Numbered from the stretch's first letter, positions 29,627-39,948 are shown. The stretch: 64,000 bases of DNA from Lysinibacillus sp. FJAT-14745 (GCF_001275675.1 NZ_LITM01000005.1:172421-236420); one strand, 5' to 3'. The notes: generated from the sequence alone by a model not told the origin. Made by a program: numbers and translations.

Positions 29627-30073
29627 CTACTTTAGTGGATTTAGTACTTTCTCTAAATGTAATAAAATTAATAATCGTTTATCTATTTTAGCCACTCCTG
29701 AAATAAACTCTTCTTCCAGTGAACCTACCACTTCGGGCTGTGGTTCAATTGAGCCAGCTGGAATGTCTAACACATCATTTGCAGAGTCTACGACGAAACC
29801 TACTTCCATATCTTCTAATGAAATAATGATAATACGTGTTGTTTCTTCATGCTCAGAGACAGGTAATTCAAATCGTTCACGTAAATCCACAATTGGCGTT
29901 ACGACACCGCGTAGGTTAATAACACCTTTTACATATTTTTCCGTTTTCGGTACACGTGTAATATGCATTAGTTTTTCAATCCCTTGTACATGTGACACTG
30001 GAATCGCATATTCTTTATCTGCTAATTGAAAAACAATTACTTTAATACTTTGTTGTTCCACTGCGTTTGTCAT
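29627..30073 (-). CDS. cheW: Chemotaxis coupling protein CheW
   Basis: A scaffold linking receptors to CheA. It is a single CheW beta-barrel domain of 148 residues with YAIPVSHVQGIEKLMHITRVP, GVINLRGVVTPIVDLRERF and VGFVVDSANDVLDI. The ATG follows AGAGAGGTG. It is located directly after cheA, as expected. Confidence 0.98.
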   Translation of the reverse strand: MTNAVEQQSIKVIVFQLADKEYAIPVSHVQGIEKLMHITRVPKTEKYVKGVINLRGVVTPIVDLRERFELPVSEHEETTRIIIISLEDMEVGFVVDSANDVLDIPAGSIEPQPEVVGSLEEEFISGVAKIDKRLLILLHLEKVLNPLK

Positions 30074-30100
30074 TGTTTACACCTCTCTTATTCATTCACC

Positions 30101-32503
30101 TTATTTAATAAGTGCGTTACAATCTACAATTAAGGCTACTTTCCCGTTACCTAAAATTGTTGCACCTGAAATTGCAAAGATATTCGTTAAGTAATTTCCT
30201 AATGATTTCAGAACAATTTCTTGTTGGCCAATGAATGAATCCACAACTAAACCAGCAAGCTTTTCACCTTTTCGAACGATGACCACTGAATGGAATTCGT
30301 CTTCCTGTAGTTCTTTGCGAGGTACCTCAAAGATTTCTTCTAAAAATACTAGTGGTACTACTTTGCCACGGAAGTCGATTACTTTTTGATTATGCGCATT
30401 CATAATTTCTGATGAACGGATAATTGAAGTTTCAATAATTGATGAAAGTGGAATTGCATAAATTTCTTTTTCGATTTCTACTAGCATGACAGAAATAATC
30501 GATAGTGTCAGTGGTAATTGAATCGAGAATACTGAGCCTACATCTTGTGTAGATTCAATTGAAATATTTCCACCCAATGATTCTATTGTTGTTTTAACAA
30601 CGTCTAATCCAACGCCTCGGCCTGATACGTCAGAAATAACATCTGCCGTTGAGAAACCAGAAGCCAAAATAAGCTCATTGATTTGCTTATCTGACATTGC
30701 ATATGATTGTTCTTGTGTAACAATTCCTTTAGAAATAGCTTTCGCAAGTACTTTTTCACGGTTAATACCTGCTCCATCATCTTCAATTTCAATGAAGACA
30801 TAGTTACCACTATGATAAGCACGCAGGACAACTGTTCCTTCTTCCGGTTTACCTTTTGCAAGACGAGCTGTAGGATTTTCAATACCGTGGTCAACAGAAT
30901 TACGAATTAAATGAACAAGAGGATCCCCGATTTCATCGATTACTGTACGATCTAGTTCTGTTTCAGCACCAATAATTTCGAGGTTAATTTTCTTGTTTAG
31001 ATCACGAGATAACTGACGAATCATTTTTGGGAAGCGATTGAATACTGTTTCAACCGGAACCATACGCATCGTTAAAATAATAGTTTGTAAGTCACCCATG
31101 ACGCGGCTCATGCGTTCTACTGTTTCATTTAACTCTCCATGGTTAACCTCAGTTGCAATAGACTGTAGTCGTCCTCGATCTATAACAAGCTCTTCAAATA
31201 AGTTCATTAATATATCAAGTCGCTCGATATTAACACGAATTGTTTTATTACCAACAGGCGCATGGCTTTTATCAGCCTTAGCAGGAACTGCTGCTTTTTC
31301 AGGTGCAGGTGCTGCACTATTTTTTTCAGGTGCAGTAGCAGGTTTAGCCTCCGCTTCTACTGTTGCTGTTGCTGCTACTTCTTGAATTGCTTGTTCTTTT
31401 TCACCATATTGCTTTTGTTCGATAGTTGCGACAATCACTTCTTCGACTTCTGAAACTTTCATAATCTTTTTCTGCATATCTTCGGCAGATTCTTTTGTCA
31501 CGAAAGCTACGTAAAATTGTTGATCGAACTGCTCATCTTCAAGCTTATCTACAGATGGACTTGATTTAATAACATCCCCATCTTTTTCTAAAATCTCAAA
31601 TACCATAAATACTCGTGCTGCTTTTAACAGACAGTCCTCACGTAATTTCACTGAAATTTCAAATGCATTGAAACCTTGCTCAGCAGATTGTGCAATAACT
31701 GTTTGTTCAAAGCCGTCATACTCTAAAACACTTGCTACAGCAGTAACTGATGTCTCAATAGTTGCGACAATCACTTCTTCAACTTCTGAAACTTTCATAA
31801 TCTTTTTCTGCATATTTTCAGCAGATTCTTTTGTCACGAAAGCTACGGAAAATTGTTGATCGAACTGCTCGTCTTCAAGCTTTTCTACAGATGGACTTGA
31901 TTTAATAACATCCCCATCTTTTTCTAAAATCTCAAACACCATGAATACACGTGCTGCTTTTAACAGACAGTCCTCACGTAATTTCACTGAAATTTCAAAT
32001 GCATTGAAACCTTGTTCAGTAGATTGTGTAATAACTGTTTGTTCAAAGCTGTCATACTCTAAAACACTTGCTACAGTAGTAACTGGTGTCTCAGTAGTTG
32101 CTACTACTTCAGGAATCGCGTACTCACCTAATTCAATACGCTTTAACTGCGCTACAGTTGAGGATACATCACGCTTTCCATCTCCGCCATTCGCAATGTC
32201 CATCACCATTTCTTCTAGATGGTCTACAGACTCAAAAACAACATCTAAAATTTCAGGAGACACATGGATTTTCTCGTTTCGGATCGCATCCAACACATTT
32301 TCCATTTTATGAGTTAAGTCCGCTAAATCTTCAAAGCCCATTGTCGCAGACATTCCTTTTAATGTATGCGCAGAGCGGAAAATTTCTCCAACGATCGCTA
32401 AATCATCTGGATTTTTTTCTAGTTCTAATAAATGTTCACTACACGCTTGTAAATGGTCTTTACTTTCTTCAATAAACATCTCTAAATATTGATTGACTTC
32501 CAT
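30101..32503 (-). CDS. cheA: Chemotaxis histidine kinase CheA with a duplicated P2-region block
   Basis: Autophosphorylates and passes phosphate to CheY and CheB. P1 HPt domain with phospho-His H46 (RSAHTLKGMSATMGF). A duplicated 112-residue block follows at 139-250 and 251-362, in the position of the CheY/CheB-docking P2 domain. After an Ala/Pro/Glu-rich linker comes P3 dimerisation, then the P4 ATPase with an N-box (LVHLIRNSVDHGIE) and GRGVGLDVV, and the P5 CheW-like C-terminus. It has 800 residues, against 672 in B. subtilis; most of the excess is the duplication. The ATG follows GGGGTG. Confidence 0.97.
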   Translation of the reverse strand: MEVNQYLEMFIEESKDHLQACSEHLLELEKNPDDLAIVGEIFRSAHTLKGMSATMGFEDLADLTHKMENVLDAIRNEKIHVSPEILDVVFESVDHLEEMVMDIANGGDGKRDVSSTVAQLKRIELGEYAIPEVVATTETPVTTVASVLEYDSFEQTVITQSTEQGFNAFEISVKLREDCLLKAARVFMVFEILEKDGDVIKSSPSVEKLEDEQFDQQFSVAFVTKESAENMQKKIMKVSEVEEVIVATIETSVTAVASVLEYDGFEQTVIAQSAEQGFNAFEISVKLREDCLLKAARVFMVFEILEKDGDVIKSSPSVDKLEDEQFDQQFYVAFVTKESAEDMQKKIMKVSEVEEVIVATIEQKQYGEKEQAIQEVAATATVEAEAKPATAPEKNSAAPAPEKAAVPAKADKSHAPVGNKTIRVNIERLDILMNLFEELVIDRGRLQSIATEVNHGELNETVERMSRVMGDLQTIILTMRMVPVETVFNRFPKMIRQLSRDLNKKINLEIIGAETELDRTVIDEIGDPLVHLIRNSVDHGIENPTARLAKGKPEEGTVVLRAYHSGNYVFIEIEDDGAGINREKVLAKAISKGIVTQEQSYAMSDKQINELILASGFSTADVISDVSGRGVGLDVVKTTIESLGGNISIESTQDVGSVFSIQLPLTLSIISVMLVEIEKEIYAIPLSSIIETSIIRSSEIMNAHNQKVIDFRGKVVPLVFLEEIFEVPRKELQEDEFHSVVIVRKGEKLAGLVVDSFIGQQEIVLKSLGNYLTNIFAISGATILGNGKVALIVDCNALIK
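31418..32089 (-). repeat. Tandem duplication of 336 bp inside cheA
   Basis: Two adjacent 112-codon copies (31754-32089 and 31418-31753) encode proteins identical at 104 of 112 positions. Each begins at a T-x-VT-VASVLEYD block and ends at VEEVIVATIE. The reading frame is kept. The high identity points to a recent duplication or ongoing gene conversion. Confidence 0.95.
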
Positions 32504-32517
32504 AAGAGGACACCCCT

Positions 32518-33672
32518 TTAAGGCAAATATTTCATTATTGTTTGTGCAATATCGTCTACATCTGCTACTTCATCGACAAGTTGCGTTTCCACTGCTGCTT
32601 TCGGCATACCATACACTATGCAAGTTTCAGCTGACTCTGCGATTGCAATCACATTTCCAGTACTTTTTAGTGCTTTTAGTCCGTTAGAGCCGTCATGGCC
32701 CATACCTGTCATAATAACTGCCACTTTATCAAAATCTGTAAATTGGCTCACATCTTCAAACATCACATCTACAGAAGGGCGATGTCCAGATCTAGGTGGT
32801 TCATTATTATCAAGGACTATGCCAAAGGAGGTACCTACTTTTCTAAGTTTTAAATGATACCCACCTGGTGCAATATAGGCCAATCCGTTTTGGAGAATAT
32901 CTCCTTGCTCAGCTTCCTTTACCGTAATCTCACTCAATTGATCCAGACGAGTAGCAAGAGATTTTGTAAATCCTGCTGGCATATGCTGAACAATTAAAAT
33001 TGGTGCTTGAATTGATTTCGGGATTTTTGTAATTACTTCTTGTAATGCTCTAGGTCCGCCAGTGGATGTTCCGATTAGCACAATTTTCCTACCTACTTTA
33101 CTCCATTCAATGTGTGGCTTCGCTATTTCTACCTTTGACGGAGAAACATTGACAGCAGGAGTCACCCTGCTTTCACTACGTGGTTCTCTTCTAATGGTAC
33201 TCGCATTTAATGCCTGTTCTTGTGGTCTTTTACTACCAGAAGGTTTCTTTAATTTTGAAATAGGTACCAATGCTGCTTGTTCAACCTTGTGGACAAGTTC
33301 GGTTTGGATTTTATGTAAATCAAGAGAAATTGTTCCGCTCGGCTTCGCGACAAAATCTACTGCACCAAATTCAATTGCTGATAAGGCATTTTCTGCTCCT
33401 CGTTGAGTAGTACTAGAGAGCATAACAACAGGTACTGGACATATAGCCATAATTTCTTTTAAAGCTTCAAGCCCATTCATTTCAGGCATCTCAATATCCA
33501 TTGTCACAACTGTTGGCTGCAATGATTGAATCTTTTTTATCGCATCTTTCCCATTTCGTGCTGTTCCAACTACTTCAACCTTCGAGTTGCCAACAAAAAA
33601 GTCACTAATTAGCTTTCTCATAAAAGCAGAATCATCAACAACTAATAGCTTGCTTTTATGTAAAAAGTCCAA
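32518..33672 (-). CDS. cheB: Protein-glutamate methylesterase CheB
   Basis: Demethylates chemoreceptors and is activated by CheA phosphorylation. The receiver domain has the phospho-Asp D59 (TMDIEMPEMNG). A variable linker leads to the esterase domain with the Ser in GTSTGGPRAL, the His in VQHMPAGFT and the Asp in GMGHDGSNGL. 384 residues. The start is TTG immediately after the flhG stop (TAATTG), with AAGGACGTG upstream. The first residues (MDFLHKSKLLVVDD) fit a receiver start. Confidence 0.95.
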   Translation of the reverse strand: MDFLHKSKLLVVDDSAFMRKLISDFFVGNSKVEVVGTARNGKDAIKKIQSLQPTVVTMDIEMPEMNGLEALKEIMAICPVPVVMLSSTTQRGAENALSAIEFGAVDFVAKPSGTISLDLHKIQTELVHKVEQAALVPISKLKKPSGSKRPQEQALNASTIRREPRSESRVTPAVNVSPSKVEIAKPHIEWSKVGRKIVLIGTSTGGPRALQEVITKIPKSIQAPILIVQHMPAGFTKSLATRLDQLSEITVKEAEQGDILQNGLAYIAPGGYHLKLRKVGTSFGIVLDNNEPPRSGHRPSVDVMFEDVSQFTDFDKVAVIMTGMGHDGSNGLKALKSTGNVIAIAESAETCIVYGMPKAAVETQLVDEVADVDDIAQTIMKYLP

Positions 33673-34548
33673 TTAATCACGTCCTTTCGAAAAAATACTT
33701 CTTAATTTAGTTAAGAATTTACCCGCTGACTGATCATGTGCATGAACTTCCTCCGCACGGTGTTCCATAAAACGCGCCACTATAAGTTGAAGTGTCTTTG
33801 TAATAAGTGCGTCTGGATAAGCAAGTGAAAAAGGTACTTGCTCACGCACAGCCTTACGCACAACAGAATCTTCAGGTAATGAGCCTAATATCGTAACCTC
33901 TTTGTCCAAAAAACGTTTCATCGTACGCTTTAGGCGTTCATTGGTTTCCAGTCCTTCTTCTTTACTAAAAGCACGGTTACAGAGTACATAAAACTGCTTG
34001 TCCGGATCTCGCATATGAATATATTTCATCATTGAATATGCATCTGTTATAGAAGTTGGCTCTGCCGTTGATAAAACAATAATTTCATCTATTGAGACTA
34101 GTAAATCTAATGACCAGCTAGTAGCCCCTGCTCCCATATCAAATAAGATGTAATCAAAGTTTTTTTGAAGCTGCTCAAATGCATGAATAAGTCGTTCAAA
34201 CAGTTCCTCTGACCATTCTAAGACGCCCGACATACCAGACCCACCTGAAATATACTTTAAATCGTAAGGACCTTCATATATTACCTCATCTAGTAACTTA
34301 TTTCCTTCCAAGTAATCTTTTAAACTATAAGAAACATTTTTTCCAATTAAAATATTGATATTGCCCATACCAATATCCATATCAACGATGACAACTTTTT
34401 TCCCTTTATTGGCCAATGTAGTTGCAAAATTCATCGTGAAGTTACTTTTACCAACCCCACCTTTGCCGCTTACAACCGCAATTGCCCTACCTAATCCGCC
34501 CTGCTGTCCCAACATTTTCAAGCGTAATGTTTCAGCTTGGTCTCTCAT
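33673..34548 (-). CDS. flhG: MinD-like ATPase FlhG (YlxH)
   Basis: Controls flagellar number and location with FlhF and helps C-ring assembly. The ParA/MinD deviant Walker A is VVSGKGGVGKSNFTMN, followed by VDMDIGMGN and FDMGAGA. An N-terminal activator segment contains DQAETLRLKM. 291 residues is normal. The ATG overlaps the flhF stop (ATGA), so the genes are coupled. Confidence 0.96.
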   Translation of the reverse strand: MRDQAETLRLKMLGQQGGLGRAIAVVSGKGGVGKSNFTMNFATTLANKGKKVVIVDMDIGMGNINILIGKNVSYSLKDYLEGNKLLDEVIYEGPYDLKYISGGSGMSGVLEWSEELFERLIHAFEQLQKNFDYILFDMGAGATSWSLDLLVSIDEIIVLSTAEPTSITDAYSMMKYIHMRDPDKQFYVLCNRAFSKEEGLETNERLKRTMKRFLDKEVTILGSLPEDSVVRKAVREQVPFSLAYPDALITKTLQLIVARFMEHRAEEVHAHDQSAGKFLTKLRSIFSKGRD

Positions 34549-35741
34549 TTTTCTTCACCTTGGAAAAATAAATTTAGTACTGCTTCTAGATCAGCTTCTT
34601 CAATATCTTCTGGTACTTCTTGACCGTTCGTGTAGTAAGCAAGTCCTTTATTATATTTAATCATTAAATTAATCATTGTGCCAATAGAATTTGTTTCATC
34701 AATCTTTGTAAAAATGAATTTTTCAACTGGTAATTGCTTAAATTGCTCTAATATGTTTGCCATGTCCTTTTCTTTCGTTGTCATAGCAAGTACTAAAAAG
34801 GACTCCGCTTGATCATCAAATTTTATGAGACGTTGTAAATCGTCTACATACTTTACCTCTTTATAATTGCGGCCTGCTGTATCTATAAACACTAAATCTA
34901 AATGGGCCAATCGGTGGAGTGCTTGTTCAAAATCTGTTGCATTATAGGCAATTTCGACAGGAGCCTGCAACAATCCAGCATACGTTTTTAATTGCTCAAT
35001 TGCGGCAATACGGTAAGTATCTGTCGTAATAAATCCTATTTTTTTCTTTTTTTCTAAAACTGCTCTAGCTGCCATTTTAGCAATGGTCGTAGTCTTTCCG
35101 ACACCTGTTGGACCTAAAACATTTATATATTTTTTTTCATAGGATAGGCCCCCGAGTGGAAGTTCCTCTAGCTCTTTGCGCAATAAATTTTTCGTAATCA
35201 TCTTACATTGAGAAAAATTGATTTCCGACGCTTCTTTGAAATGCGTAAAAAGCTCATCACCAATCGTTGTGATGAGCTCCTCACTTAGCTCCTGCTGTCT
35301 TAAGTATTCAATGAAGGGTAAGAGTTCATCGGGATATTGATCTTGGATAGTCTTCTTATGCATGGAATGCATTAAAGATTTTAAATCTGCAATTTCCTTC
35401 CTCAAATCTTCAGAAATGCTCGTTTCCTCATGTAAGGGCGCATCATTCTGTGGCTGTACTGGATGTACTTTAGCTTGCACAGCATTCGTAATCTCTTGTA
35501 ACCTTACATTTTCTTTTTTAGGTGTTGTTAAAGGGTAAACTGCAGGTGCTGGAGCCACATTACTTGGCTCCATTGAATCAATCCCTGCAACAACCTCAAA
35601 ACTTTTCTTTTTAATGATTCCAAAAAATTTTTTTGTAATGACTACTTTTGAATTCAAAATGACAGCGTCCTCACCTAATTCAGCACGCACAAGCTTCATC
35701 GCTTCTGGAATGGAGGATGCATAATATTTTTTCATTTTCAT
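34545..35741 (-). CDS. flhF: SRP-type GTPase FlhF
   Basis: Positions the flagellar basal body at the membrane. The N-terminal B domain begins MKMKKYYASSIPEAM. A low-complexity linker follows, then the SRP-like NG domain with [23 protein letters not shown] and TKIDET. 398 residues. The ATG overlaps the flhA stop; a second ATG two codons later is equally placed relative to GGTGG. It is followed by its partner flhG. Confidence 0.96.
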   Translation of the reverse strand: MKMKKYYASSIPEAMKLVRAELGEDAVILNSKVVITKKFFGIIKKKSFEVVAGIDSMEPSNVAPAPAVYPLTTPKKENVRLQEITNAVQAKVHPVQPQNDAPLHEETSISEDLRKEIADLKSLMHSMHKKTIQDQYPDELLPFIEYLRQQELSEELITTIGDELFTHFKEASEINFSQCKMITKNLLRKELEELPLGGLSYEKKYINVLGPTGVGKTTTIAKMAARAVLEKKKKIGFITTDTYRIAAIEQLKTYAGLLQAPVEIAYNATDFEQALHRLAHLDLVFIDTAGRNYKEVKYVDDLQRLIKFDDQAESFLVLAMTTKEKDMANILEQFKQLPVEKFIFTKIDETNSIGTMINLMIKYNKGLAYYTNGQEVPEDIEEADLEAVLNLFFQGEEK

Positions 35742-37771
35742 TCAACATTCACCACCCCAACACTTTGAATTTCAACTGTAGCGTCAAGTTCATTGTATGA
35801 CAGAACTGGAATTTGCGGGAAATAACGCTCCGTTAGTTGGCGTAAATACATACGAACTGCTGGAGAGCATAAGATAATAGCAGATTGCTCCATAAAGGAA
35901 ACACGTTCTACTTCTGCAGCAATAGTCTCCAAGACAGTTTGAGAATCTTGTGGATCCATCGCTAAGTAGTTTCCGTGATCAGTTTGTTGAATACTATCAG
36001 CAATCATTTTCTCTACTCTACCCGAAACTGTTATGACCTTTAATGATGTGCTGTCCCCTACGTATTGAGAAGTAATCTGACGTGCCAATGATTGACGTAC
36101 ATACTCAGTTAATATATCGGTATCGCTCGTTAACTTTGCATAGTCTGCTAGTGTCTCGAAAATAATTGGTAAGTTTCGGACTGAAACATTTTCTCGTAGA
36201 AGTTTACCCAGTACTTTTTGAATTTCCCCAGTCGATAAAGGTGTAGGCGTCAACTCTTCGACTAAAATTGGATGCGTTTCACGTAAATGATCAATTAGCT
36301 GCTTCGTCTCTTGACGACCGAGTAATTCATAAGCATTTGCACGAATCATTTCCGTTAAGTGAGTCGACACAACGCTTGGTGGGTCAACAACTGTGTAGCC
36401 GAACATTTCGGCATCCTCTTTCACTTGCTCAGTAATCCATTTTGCAGGTAGGCCAAATGATGGTTCAACTGTGTCAATTCCTTCGATGGAATCATCATCT
36501 CCTGGACTCATTGCTAAATAATGATCAAGCAGAAGTTCACCACGCGCCATTTCGTTACCCTTTATTTTAATTCGGTATTCATTTGGTTGTAATTGAATAT
36601 TATCGCGAATACGGACAACCGGAATGACAATCCCTAATTCTAATGCTAACTGTCGACGTATCATAATGACTCGATCTAATAAATCGCCGCCTTGAGCAGC
36701 ATCTACTAACGGTATTAAACCATAGCCAAATTCAAACTCGATTGGGTCCACATTTAATAAATTCACAACGTTTTCAGGGCTCTTCATGCCGTCTGTTGCC
36801 ACTTCTTCCTCAATTTCAAGTAATTCTTCTGCATCCTCTGGTTTCTTATGATCCATCATATAAGCACTAACAATTAGTGAAATACCAATAGGAAGTGTTA
36901 TCCAGAGAGGTATAGGTGTGAAAAATCCAAGTAAAAGTATTGTTCCACCTGCTACATAAAGCAGTTTTGCTTGAGCAAATAACTGTCCTGTAATATCTTC
37001 ACCAAGACTACCTTTAGAAGATGCACGTGTTACGACAATCCCTGTCGCTGTAGAGATAAGTAGCGCAGGAATTTGTGAGACAATACCATCTCCAACCGTT
37101 AACTTAGAAAAATGATTTGCTGCATCTGCAAATGAAAGACCCATCTGCGCAACACCGATGATGATACCAAATAATAAGTTGATAATAACCATGACCATTG
37201 AGGCAATGGCATCCCCTTTTACGAACTTTGTGGCACCATCCATCGCTCCGTAGAAGTCCGCTTCACCCGATACTTTTTCGCGTCGTTCACGTGCTTCCCG
37301 TTCAGAAATAATTCCTGCATTTAAATCAGCATCAATACTCATTTGTTTACCCGGCATCGCATCCAGTGTGAAACGTGCTGCTACTTCAGCTACACGCTCC
37401 GCTCCTTTTGTAATAACGATAAACTGAATTAACACAAGAATTAAGAATACAACTAAACCAACTAGTACATTCCCGCCGACTACAAAATCACCAAACGTTT
37501 CAACAACAGCACCAGCATCACCTTTTGCTAAAATGGCACGTGTTGTAGAAACGCTCAGTCCGAGTCGGAACAAAGTTAACAATAAAATAACTGATGGGAA
37601 AATAGAAAAGTCTAACGCTTCCTTCATACTCATTGCTGTTAACAGTACTATTAATCCTAATGTAATATTAATGACGATTAAGAAACTTAACATCCACGGA
37701 GGAAGAGGAATGATGAGCATCGCAACGATTAAAATAACCGCACCTAAAACCCCTATATCGCGAACTTTCAT
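35738..37771 (-). CDS. flhA: Flagellar export gate protein FlhA
   Basis: The largest membrane component of the flagellar type III export gate. The N-terminal half has about eight membrane segments with the conserved FHIPEP-type loop region (MPGKQMSIDADLNAG and REARERREKVSGEADFYGAMDGA). The C-terminal cytoplasmic domain binds chaperone-substrate complexes. 677 residues matches B. subtilis. The ATG follows GTAGGAGGG. It lies between flhB and flhF. Confidence 0.98.
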   Translation of the reverse strand: MKVRDIGVLGAVILIVAMLIIPLPPWMLSFLIVINITLGLIVLLTAMSMKEALDFSIFPSVILLLTLFRLGLSVSTTRAILAKGDAGAVVETFGDFVVGGNVLVGLVVFLILVLIQFIVITKGAERVAEVAARFTLDAMPGKQMSIDADLNAGIISEREARERREKVSGEADFYGAMDGATKFVKGDAIASMVMVIINLLFGIIIGVAQMGLSFADAANHFSKLTVGDGIVSQIPALLISTATGIVVTRASSKGSLGEDITGQLFAQAKLLYVAGGTILLLGFFTPIPLWITLPIGISLIVSAYMMDHKKPEDAEELLEIEEEVATDGMKSPENVVNLLNVDPIEFEFGYGLIPLVDAAQGGDLLDRVIMIRRQLALELGIVIPVVRIRDNIQLQPNEYRIKIKGNEMARGELLLDHYLAMSPGDDDSIEGIDTVEPSFGLPAKWITEQVKEDAEMFGYTVVDPPSVVSTHLTEMIRANAYELLGRQETKQLIDHLRETHPILVEELTPTPLSTGEIQKVLGKLLRENVSVRNLPIIFETLADYAKLTSDTDILTEYVRQSLARQITSQYVGDSTSLKVITVSGRVEKMIADSIQQTDHGNYLAMDPQDSQTVLETIAAEVERVSFMEQSAIILCSPAVRMYLRQLTERYFPQIPVLSYNELDATVEIQSVGVVNVE

Positions 37772-37794
37772 TTGTGTCCCTCCTACAAAAAGCT

Positions 37795-38883
37795 TTAAAT
37801 TTTCCGCTTAATTCGATAAACATAAGCAAGCACTTCTGCTATTGCTTTGAAAAACTCTTCTGGTACTTGATCACCGATTTCTACTTGATCGTACATTGCT
37901 CGTGCTAATGGTCTATTTTCAACCATAATGACGTCATGTTCTTTCGCAATCAGTTTAATTTTTTGAGCGATAAAGTCTGTACCCTTGGCAACGATGCGTG
38001 GGGCATCCATACTTTCCTCATCATATTTGAGGGCAATCGCATAGTGAGTTGGGTTTGTTATGACAACATCGGCGTTTGGAATCTCTGACATCATTCGACG
38101 CATCGCCATTTCGCGTTGGCGTTGCTTAATTTTCGATTTTATCAGCGGATCGCCCTCACTATTTTTATATTCATCTTTAATATCTTGCTTAGACATTTTA
38201 AGATTTTTTTCGTAATCGTGTTTTTGATACATCCAGTCTAAAAGGGATACACAAAGTAAGACGAGCGAAGCAGCAATCCCCATGATACCAACAAGCTTAC
38301 CCACTGTAATAAGAGTTATCCATGGGCTTTTAAAGGATAACGCCAAAACTTCCGGTAAATTTGTCCAAACTATAATTGTCGTAACGCCACCGATGAAGCC
38401 AATCTTTAATACTGACTTTAGCAGCTCTATAATGGCTTTAACAGAAAATATTTTTTTCAACCCTTTGATCGGGTCCATTTTTTTTAAATCAAATTTCATC
38501 GGCTCTAATGTAAATAGAAAGCCGAACTGTAGAAAGTTACCTACTAATGCTCCGACAAATGCAATTCCCATAATTGGAACAATAATAAAAGCCATTTGCG
38601 CTAATGTTTCTGTAAATAGCCGCATCACACTATCAATTGTTAGTGATTCTACGCGTATGTTATGAATAAAAGTTTGCCTAAAAAAAGCTAAAAGATCGTC
38701 TCGCATTGAACCTGCAAAGAAGTATAAAAAGATAAATACCATGAGCATGACAATCGCACTGGAAATATCCTGACTTTTGACAACCTGACCTTTTTTTCGA
38801 GCATCTTGTCGTTTTTTGGGCGTCGCCTTTTCCGTTTTTTCTCCCGCAAAATACTGTAAATCTAAATCCAGCAGTAGCAACAT
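37795..38883 (-). CDS. flhB: Flagellar export switch protein FlhB
   Basis: A membrane protein that switches export specificity from rod/hook to filament. GEKTEKATPKKRQDARKKGQ is at the N-terminus, then four membrane segments, then the self-cleaving NPTH motif (VITNPTHYAIAL) in the cytoplasmic domain. I chose the ATG of MLLLLDLDLQYF, which has AGGTGG upstream and leaves one base after the fliR stop. A GTG four codons earlier lies in the Shine-Dalgarno. 362 residues. Confidence 0.96.
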   Translation of the reverse strand: MLLLLDLDLQYFAGEKTEKATPKKRQDARKKGQVVKSQDISSAIVMLMVFIFLYFFAGSMRDDLLAFFRQTFIHNIRVESLTIDSVMRLFTETLAQMAFIIVPIMGIAFVGALVGNFLQFGFLFTLEPMKFDLKKMDPIKGLKKIFSVKAIIELLKSVLKIGFIGGVTTIIVWTNLPEVLALSFKSPWITLITVGKLVGIMGIAASLVLLCVSLLDWMYQKHDYEKNLKMSKQDIKDEYKNSEGDPLIKSKIKQRQREMAMRRMMSEIPNADVVITNPTHYAIALKYDEESMDAPRIVAKGTDFIAQKIKLIAKEHDVIMVENRPLARAMYDQVEIGDQVPEEFFKAIAEVLAYVYRIKRKI

Positions 38884-38884
38884 T

Positions 38885-39661
38885 TTATCCACCACCTAAA
38901 ATAGCCATTAAGTCACGCATAGCATAAATCATAATTGTAATTAGCTTTTGTATAACTTGAACCATTACAGCCATCATTGTGAATAATACTAGAAAACTAA
39001 CGCCAATTTTAATAGGAAAACCAACTACAAAAATATTTAATTGTGGTACAGTTTTCGCTGTGATTCCTAGCGCCAAATCGACTAAAAATAAAGATGCTAC
39101 AACAGGAGCAGCCATTTGAAAAGCAATCGCAAAAACAGCCGTAAATGTTGTGATGATAAACTCTATATAATTGTTATTTGCGAAATTAGGAAAACCTTGA
39201 TTCATCGGTAAGAATTGATAACTATAATAAATTCCATCGAGAATCATGTGATGTCCATTTATAGCTAGTAGAAAGAGTATTGCTAGCGTATTAAAAAATT
39301 GCCCTATCAATGGACTTTGTGCACCTGTTTGCGGGTCAATAATATTGGCAATGGCAAAACCCATTTGAAAATCAATAAAGCTTCCGGCAATTTGAATTGC
39401 CGACATGATGATATAGCCTACTAGACCGAGTAACAGTCCAATGAGCGCTTCTTTCATCACTAAAAGTATGTACTCACCATTAAATACAAATGGTTCAACG
39501 TCAATTGTATAATACATCATCCAAGCTAAAACTAATGCGAGAGTTATTTTAACTTGTGGCGGAATCGTTCTGTACGAGAAAAAAGGCACAGTGACAAAAA
39601 ATGCCGATACGCGCACAAGTACTAATAAGAAAACCGTAAAATGCGGGATTAATTCATTCAT
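38885..39661 (-). CDS. fliR: Flagellar export protein FliR
   Basis: A core component of the FliPQR export channel. 258 hydrophobic residues with about six membrane segments, including the conserved RVSAFFVTVPFFSYRTIP start and IGLLLGLVGYIIMSAIQIAGSFIDFQMGFA-like middle. The ATG follows GGGTGAG. It is four bases from fliQ and one base from flhB, so it is tightly packed in the operon. Confidence 0.97.
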   Translation of the reverse strand: MNELIPHFTVFLLVLVRVSAFFVTVPFFSYRTIPPQVKITLALVLAWMMYYTIDVEPFVFNGEYILLVMKEALIGLLLGLVGYIIMSAIQIAGSFIDFQMGFAIANIIDPQTGAQSPLIGQFFNTLAILFLLAINGHHMILDGIYYSYQFLPMNQGFPNFANNNYIEFIITTFTAVFAIAFQMAAPVVASLFLVDLALGITAKTVPQLNIFVVGFPIKIGVSFLVLFTMMAVMVQVIQKLITIMIYAMRDLMAILGGG

Positions 39662-39665
39662 CTAC

Positions 39666-39935
39666 TCACCCTATATAACGCGTTAAATTCTCAAAAATGT
39701 CTCTCGCATAGCTAGTCACTTGTGATAACATCCAAGGACCGAAAAATACGATAGCAGCTAATACAGCGATGATTTTTGGAACGAATGCTAATGTTTGCTC
39801 TTGAATCGATGTTGTTGCCTGAAAAATACTTACCGCTAAACCAGTGATTAAAGCAACCAATAATAGCGGACCGCTTGTTAGAAGGATAATCATAATGGCA
39901 CGCTCTGCAATTGAAATAACCAATTCACTTGTCAT
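39666..39935 (-). CDS. fliQ: Flagellar export protein FliQ
   Basis: A small export channel component of 89 residues with two membrane helices, separated by a loop containing IQEQTLAFVPK, which is typical of FliQ. The ATG follows TTTAGGGGATG. Located between fliP and fliR, the standard order. Confidence 0.97.
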   Translation of the reverse strand: MTSELVISIAERAIMIILLTSGPLLLVALITGLAVSIFQATTSIQEQTLAFVPKIIAVLAAIVFFGPWMLSQVTSYARDIFENLTRYIG

Positions 39936-39948
39936 ACTGTATCATCCC

